A stretch of 64,000 bases of DNA from Rhodococcus tukisamuensis NBRC 100609 (lineage in GTDB: Bacteria; Actinomycetota; Actinomycetes; Mycobacteriales; Mycobacteriaceae). Every line of letters begins with the position of its first letter. The first letter of the stretch is position 1. The notes beneath the pieces were generated by a model. That model did no database searches. It had not been told where the DNA came from and saw only the letters and a program-made list of their open reading frames with translations. The stretch spans positions 1 through 64,000 of the forward strand of contig NZ_BCXG01000010.1 of the NCBI RefSeq assembly GCF_001894985.1, in the 5' to 3' direction. A program made the position numbers and the translations under genes. Below, one piece after another: positions 59,645 through 64,000 of this stretch.

Positions 59645-59672
59645 GTGAGGCGGATCGGGTGATCCGCCTCAC
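59645..59672 (-). terminator. Perfect hairpin between guaB1 and the corC block
   Basis: A 12-bp perfect inverted repeat (59645-59656 with 59661-59672, four-base loop) lies 150 bases after guaB1 and 25 bases before the small ORF. It has no T tract. It may end the guaB1 transcript or act in the corC leader. Confidence 0.45.
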
Positions 59673-59821
59673 CGTCCCCGCCGCTGCTTTCGGCTGCCGA
59701 TCGGGCTGTCGAAAACTGCTGGTGGATACGGTCAAACCGGGCGCATGAGTTGCGTCAGCCCAGCCATTCTACCGGGACCGGGCGCGATGACGCCCGCCGC
59801 CGCACGCCCGAGTCGCGCAGG

Positions 59822-61261
<1,440 letters not shown>

Positions 61262-62143
61262 TCAGGACGCTACCGGGTCCGGGGCGCTCGTGCGCGGGCT
61301 CGACTGGGCCTGCGCGCGGGACAACGCGACGGTGGTGACCAGCATGACCACGACCGCCACCACGATCACCACCAGGCCCGGGCCCGCCACCCGCAGACGC
61401 TCGCCCAGGACCGCGAACCCCAGGAAGGCGGCGACGAGGGGCTCGGCGATGGTGATCGCCGGCAACGACGCCGCCAGCGGGCCCGCGTGGAACGCGCGTT
61501 GCTGCAGGTAGAAGCCGGCGATCCCGGACGCGGCCAGCGCCCACAGCGGCCAGTGCGTGAGCACCGTCGCCGGGCCCTGGTCGAGGAGCCCGAGCACCGG
61601 CTTGGTCAGCGCCACCGCGACGCCGTACAGCGCGCCGCTGGCGAAGCCGAGCAGCAGTGCCCGCGGGCCGGCGGCGATCGGGGTGGCGGTCGCGGCGACG
61701 GCCGCCACGCACAGCCCCACCACGAGTCCCAGCGGCACCAGCCAGTGCCCGAACGTCGCGTCCTCGACGCCCTCGGTCGGGTTGCCGACCACCAGGAACA
61801 CCGCCAGCGAGACGGCCAGCGCGGCGGCGGTCACCCAGGTGCGGGCCGTCATCCGGGTGCCGGCGAACCGGGCCGAGAGCGGCAGTGCGAACAGCAGCGT
61901 CGCGACGATCAGCGGCTGGACCACCAGCACCGAGCCGAGCCCGAGCGCGATCACCTGGAAGACGTAGCCGCCGAGGTCGCCGAGCAGGCCCGCCCACCAG
62001 CGGGGTTTGCGGATCAGCTCGCTCAGCAGCGCGCCGTCCTCGGCGACGTCGGCGGCGGCGCTCTGCTGCGCCACCGAACCGCAGGCGAACAGCAGTGCCC
62101 CCACGAGCGCGCAGGCGACGGCGAGCAGGGGCAGGTCGGTCAT
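61262..62143 (-). CDS. DMT-superfamily transporter
   Basis: The 293-aa protein has about nine to ten hydrophobic helices arranged as two EamA-like halves. Examples are LVVQPLIVATLLFALPLSARF in the first half and ASLPAITIAEPLVAAFLGFAVLGERL in the second. The substrate is unknown. ATG 62143 lies five bases after the helicase stop, and its own stop is three bases before the guaB1 start, so the three genes form one leftward unit. Confidence 0.85.
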   Translation of the reverse strand: MTDLPLLAVACALVGALLFACGSVAQQSAAADVAEDGALLSELIRKPRWWAGLLGDLGGYVFQVIALGLGSVLVVQPLIVATLLFALPLSARFAGTRMTARTWVTAAALAVSLAVFLVVGNPTEGVEDATFGHWLVPLGLVVGLCVAAVAATATPIAAGPRALLLGFASGALYGVAVALTKPVLGLLDQGPATVLTHWPLWALAASGIAGFYLQQRAFHAGPLAASLPAITIAEPLVAAFLGFAVLGERLRVAGPGLVVIVVAVVVMLVTTVALSRAQAQSSPRTSAPDPVAS

Positions 62144-62148
62144 GTCAG

Positions 62149-63495
62149 TCAGCGTCCTCCGCGGCGCCGATGTCCGGGTGTTGCCGCGCCGGACCCGCGG
62201 CGAGATCCGCCGCGGACGGTGGTCGCGCCGGGACGCTGTCGACGCTCGCGCGATCCCGGGCCCCGCGGGGCGGCGGGCGGCGCGGTCACAGGTTCGGCGG
62301 CCGGGACGGGGACGCCGCTCGGTGCCGCGGCACCGGTGAGCGCGACGAGCTCGCGGCTGCCGGGGCGGACCTCGACGCCCACCAGGTCGACGCCTGCCTT
62401 GCGGGTCAGCCGCGTGACCGCGTCGCGTTCGTCCTCGGTCACCAGGGTCACCACGGTCCCGGACTCGCCGGCCCGGCCGGTGCGCCCCGCGCGGTGCAGG
62501 TAGTCCTTGGCCTCGGACGGCGGGTCGACGTGCACCACCAGGGAGATGTCGTCGACGTGGATGCCGCGGGCGGCGACGTCGGTGGCGACGAGCACCGGCG
62601 TCTCGCCGTCCGCGAAGGCGGCCAGCGTGCGGGTGCGCAGGTTCTGGGTCTTGCCGCCGTGCAGGGCGCCGGCCACCACCCCGACCGACCGCAGCTGCTC
62701 GGCGACCTCGTCCACGCCCTCCTTGGTGCGCACGAACATGATCGTCCGGCCGGTGCGGGAGGCGATCTCCGCGACCACGGCCTGCTTGTCGGCGCGGGCG
62801 ACGAAGAGCATGTGGTGTTCGGTGGTGGCGACGGGGGCGACCGCCGACGCGGTGGAGTGCAGCACCGGCTCGCGCAGGTACCGGCGGACCAGTTCGTCCA
62901 CCTCGCCGTCGAGGGTGGCCGAGAACAGCAGGCGCTGACCGTCTTTCGCGGTCCGGTCCAGCAGCGTGGTGACCTGGGGGAGGAAGCCGATGGCGGCCAT
63001 GTGGTCGGCCTCGTCGACGGTGGTCACCCGCACGTCCTCGAGCGACACGGCGCCCTGGTCGAGAAGGTCGGCCAGCCGGCCCGGGGTGGCGACCAGCAGG
63101 TCCACCCCGCGGGCGAGGCGCTCGGCCTGCTTCTTGGTGGGCACCCCGCCGAACACACAGGCCAGCCGCAGCCCGAGCGCGAGCGCCGACTCGTCGAGCG
63201 CCTTCTCGATCTGCGCGGCCAACTCGCGGGTCGGCGCGAGGACCAGCCCACGGGGACGCTTCGGCTTGCTGGGGGCGCCGGCGAGCCGGACCAGCATCGG
63301 CAGGCCGAACGCCAGCGTCTTGCCGGAACCAGTGGGGCCGCGGCCGAGCACGTCGCGGCCGGCGAGCACGTCGGGGATCGCCGCGGTCTGGATGGGGAAG
63401 GGCGCGGTGATCTTCTCCCGGTTCAGTGACTGCACCAGCAGCGGCGGCAGGCCGAGGTCGGCGAATGTGGGCCCGGTCGTGGCGGGAGTGGACAT
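62149..63495 (-). CDS. DEAD-box ATP-dependent RNA helicase
   Basis: The 448-aa protein has motifs Q (PFPIQTAAIP), I (GPTGSGKT), Ia (APTRELAAQI), II (VDEADHMA), III (SAT), V and VI (HRAGRTGRAG). The C-terminal ~50 residues are Arg/Gly/Pro-rich with RGG units. It unwinds RNA and probably acts in ribosome assembly or cold adaptation. ATG 63495 has GGAGG upstream; longer in-frame extensions upstream lack a ribosome site. Confidence 0.93.
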   Translation of the reverse strand: MSTPATTGPTFADLGLPPLLVQSLNREKITAPFPIQTAAIPDVLAGRDVLGRGPTGSGKTLAFGLPMLVRLAGAPSKPKRPRGLVLAPTRELAAQIEKALDESALALGLRLACVFGGVPTKKQAERLARGVDLLVATPGRLADLLDQGAVSLEDVRVTTVDEADHMAAIGFLPQVTTLLDRTAKDGQRLLFSATLDGEVDELVRRYLREPVLHSTASAVAPVATTEHHMLFVARADKQAVVAEIASRTGRTIMFVRTKEGVDEVAEQLRSVGVVAGALHGGKTQNLRTRTLAAFADGETPVLVATDVAARGIHVDDISLVVHVDPPSEAKDYLHRAGRTGRAGESGTVVTLVTEDERDAVTRLTRKAGVDLVGVEVRPGSRELVALTGAAAPSGVPVPAAEPVTAPPAAPRGPGSRERRQRPGATTVRGGSRRGSGAATPGHRRRGGR

Positions 63496-63750
63496 GACGC
63501 GGTTGCCTCCGATGATCTTCTCCGCCCCGCGGCGCCCACACGGATCCGTGCGGCGCACGCCGGGCGCATTCAGTGAGGTTACCGCCCGTCGGGGCAGGGA
63601 CGGCATCCGTCGGTGGGGGTCGGACCCGTCGGCCGGGGGTGGATTTGTTCACCCCGAGGGTGCCTGGTCGCGGTGGCGGGCGGGGCCGACGCTGAGGTGG
63701 TACCGCATCGCGCGGGCAACCCGCCCACCACCGCCACTGGAGGACTTCCG

Positions 63751-63906
63751 ATGGAAACCGGCTACATCCCCGTGCTCGTCCTGCTCGGCATCCTGGTCCT
63801 CGTCGCGGCCGGACGCCTGGTGTGGCATTACCGGACGCGACGGCTCGCGGACCACGAGTACCCCGAGTGGTCGCGGCTGGACACCTTCACCTATCTCGGG
63901 CCGTGA
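63751..63906 (+). CDS. 51-aa single-pass membrane protein
   Basis: ATG 63751 is preceded by GGAGG (63739-63743). The protein has a short outer N-terminus, one helix (IPVLVLLGILVLVAAGRLVW) and a basic then acidic inner tail (RTRRLADHEYPEWSRLD). Function is unknown. Its stop lies one base before the stop of the following leftward gene. Confidence 0.65.
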   Translation: METGYIPVLVLLGILVLVAAGRLVWHYRTRRLADHEYPEWSRLDTFTYLGP

Positions 63907-63907
63907 C

Positions 63908-64000
63908 CTACGGTCGGCGCCCGCCGGCCGGCCTGGTGCCGACCACCACCGTGGCGCCGAGGTCGTCGCAGCGGACCACCTGGGTGGTCAGCCCGCCGCG
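63908..64000 (-). CDS. C-terminal end of a leftward gene, cut by window edge
   Basis: The last 30 codons of a leftward frame end at TAG 63908-63910 and read RGGLTTQVVRCDDLGATVVVGT plus a Gly/Arg-rich tail. The strand order resembles the C-terminus of a SAM-dependent methyltransferase, but too little is visible to be sure. Confidence 0.5.
   Translation of the reverse strand, partial: RGGLTTQVVRCDDLGATVVVGTRPAGGRRP

Overview
The window is chromosomal DNA from a high-GC mycolic-acid actinobacterium, most like Rhodococcus or Nocardia. The evidence is a secreted mycolyltransferase-type esterase and the paired cell-wall genes steA/steB. In addition, long stretches share gene order with Mycobacterium tuberculosis Rv1691-Rv1701, Rv1708-Rv1713, Rv1822-Rv1832 and Rv1836c-Rv1843c (order recalled from memory, not searched). 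Starts are often GTG or TTG, and many neighbouring genes overlap by 4 bases (GTGA/ATGA), so the core blocks read as operons.

Region 1 (1-8380): the end of an rRNA operon (5S rRNA and terminator). Then come a Gly/Arg-rich TPR protein, a HAD phosphatase, a small conserved protein, tlyA, nadK, recN, steA and steB. Region 2 (8381-19700): pyrG, a NUDIX ADP-ribose hydrolase, xerD, the mycolyltransferase, and the chromosome-segregation/ribosome-maturation operon parA-scpA-scpB-rluB-cmk-der. Three of these genes carry low-complexity or tandem-repeat N-termini. Region 3 (19800-31560): tRNA-Pro, two NUDIX/housekeeping genes, pgsA-DUF881-sbp-DUF881, gcvH, garA, the MerR regulator ftsR, a bifunctional-nuclease family gene, a second MerR gene, then a tandem glycine riboswitch controlling gcvP. 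GcvH and GcvP belong to the same glycine-cleavage complex.

Region 4 (31561-37277): a small secreted peptide gene set between two large inverted repeats, then a leftward block of metallophosphoesterase, vWA membrane protein and malate synthase G. Region 5 (37278-56000) is accessory DNA inserted between the glcB block and the corC/guaB1 block. It holds frameshifted and decayed genes (a SAM methyltransferase, a small unknown ORF, an SRPBCC remnant, a flavin/F420 oxidase-like remnant), a secreted beta-propeller, a 13E12-type HNH protein, a Tat-exported multicopper oxidase, a lipoate ligase, a GMC oxidoreductase and two duplicated hotdog thioesterases.

The most striking locus is 41134-46223. A single-pass membrane protein is followed by a one-polypeptide RodA(SEDS)-PBP2 fusion, and these converge with no gap on a genuine MreB-family actin gene. 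Mycolata normally elongate from the poles without MreB, so this looks like a compact extra peptidoglycan-synthesis module. Region 6 (56063-64000): an uncharacterised protein, two CBS/CorC membrane proteins with a 46-codon ORF immediately upstream, guaB1, a DMT transporter, a DEAD-box RNA helicase, a 51-aa membrane protein and the end of one more leftward gene.
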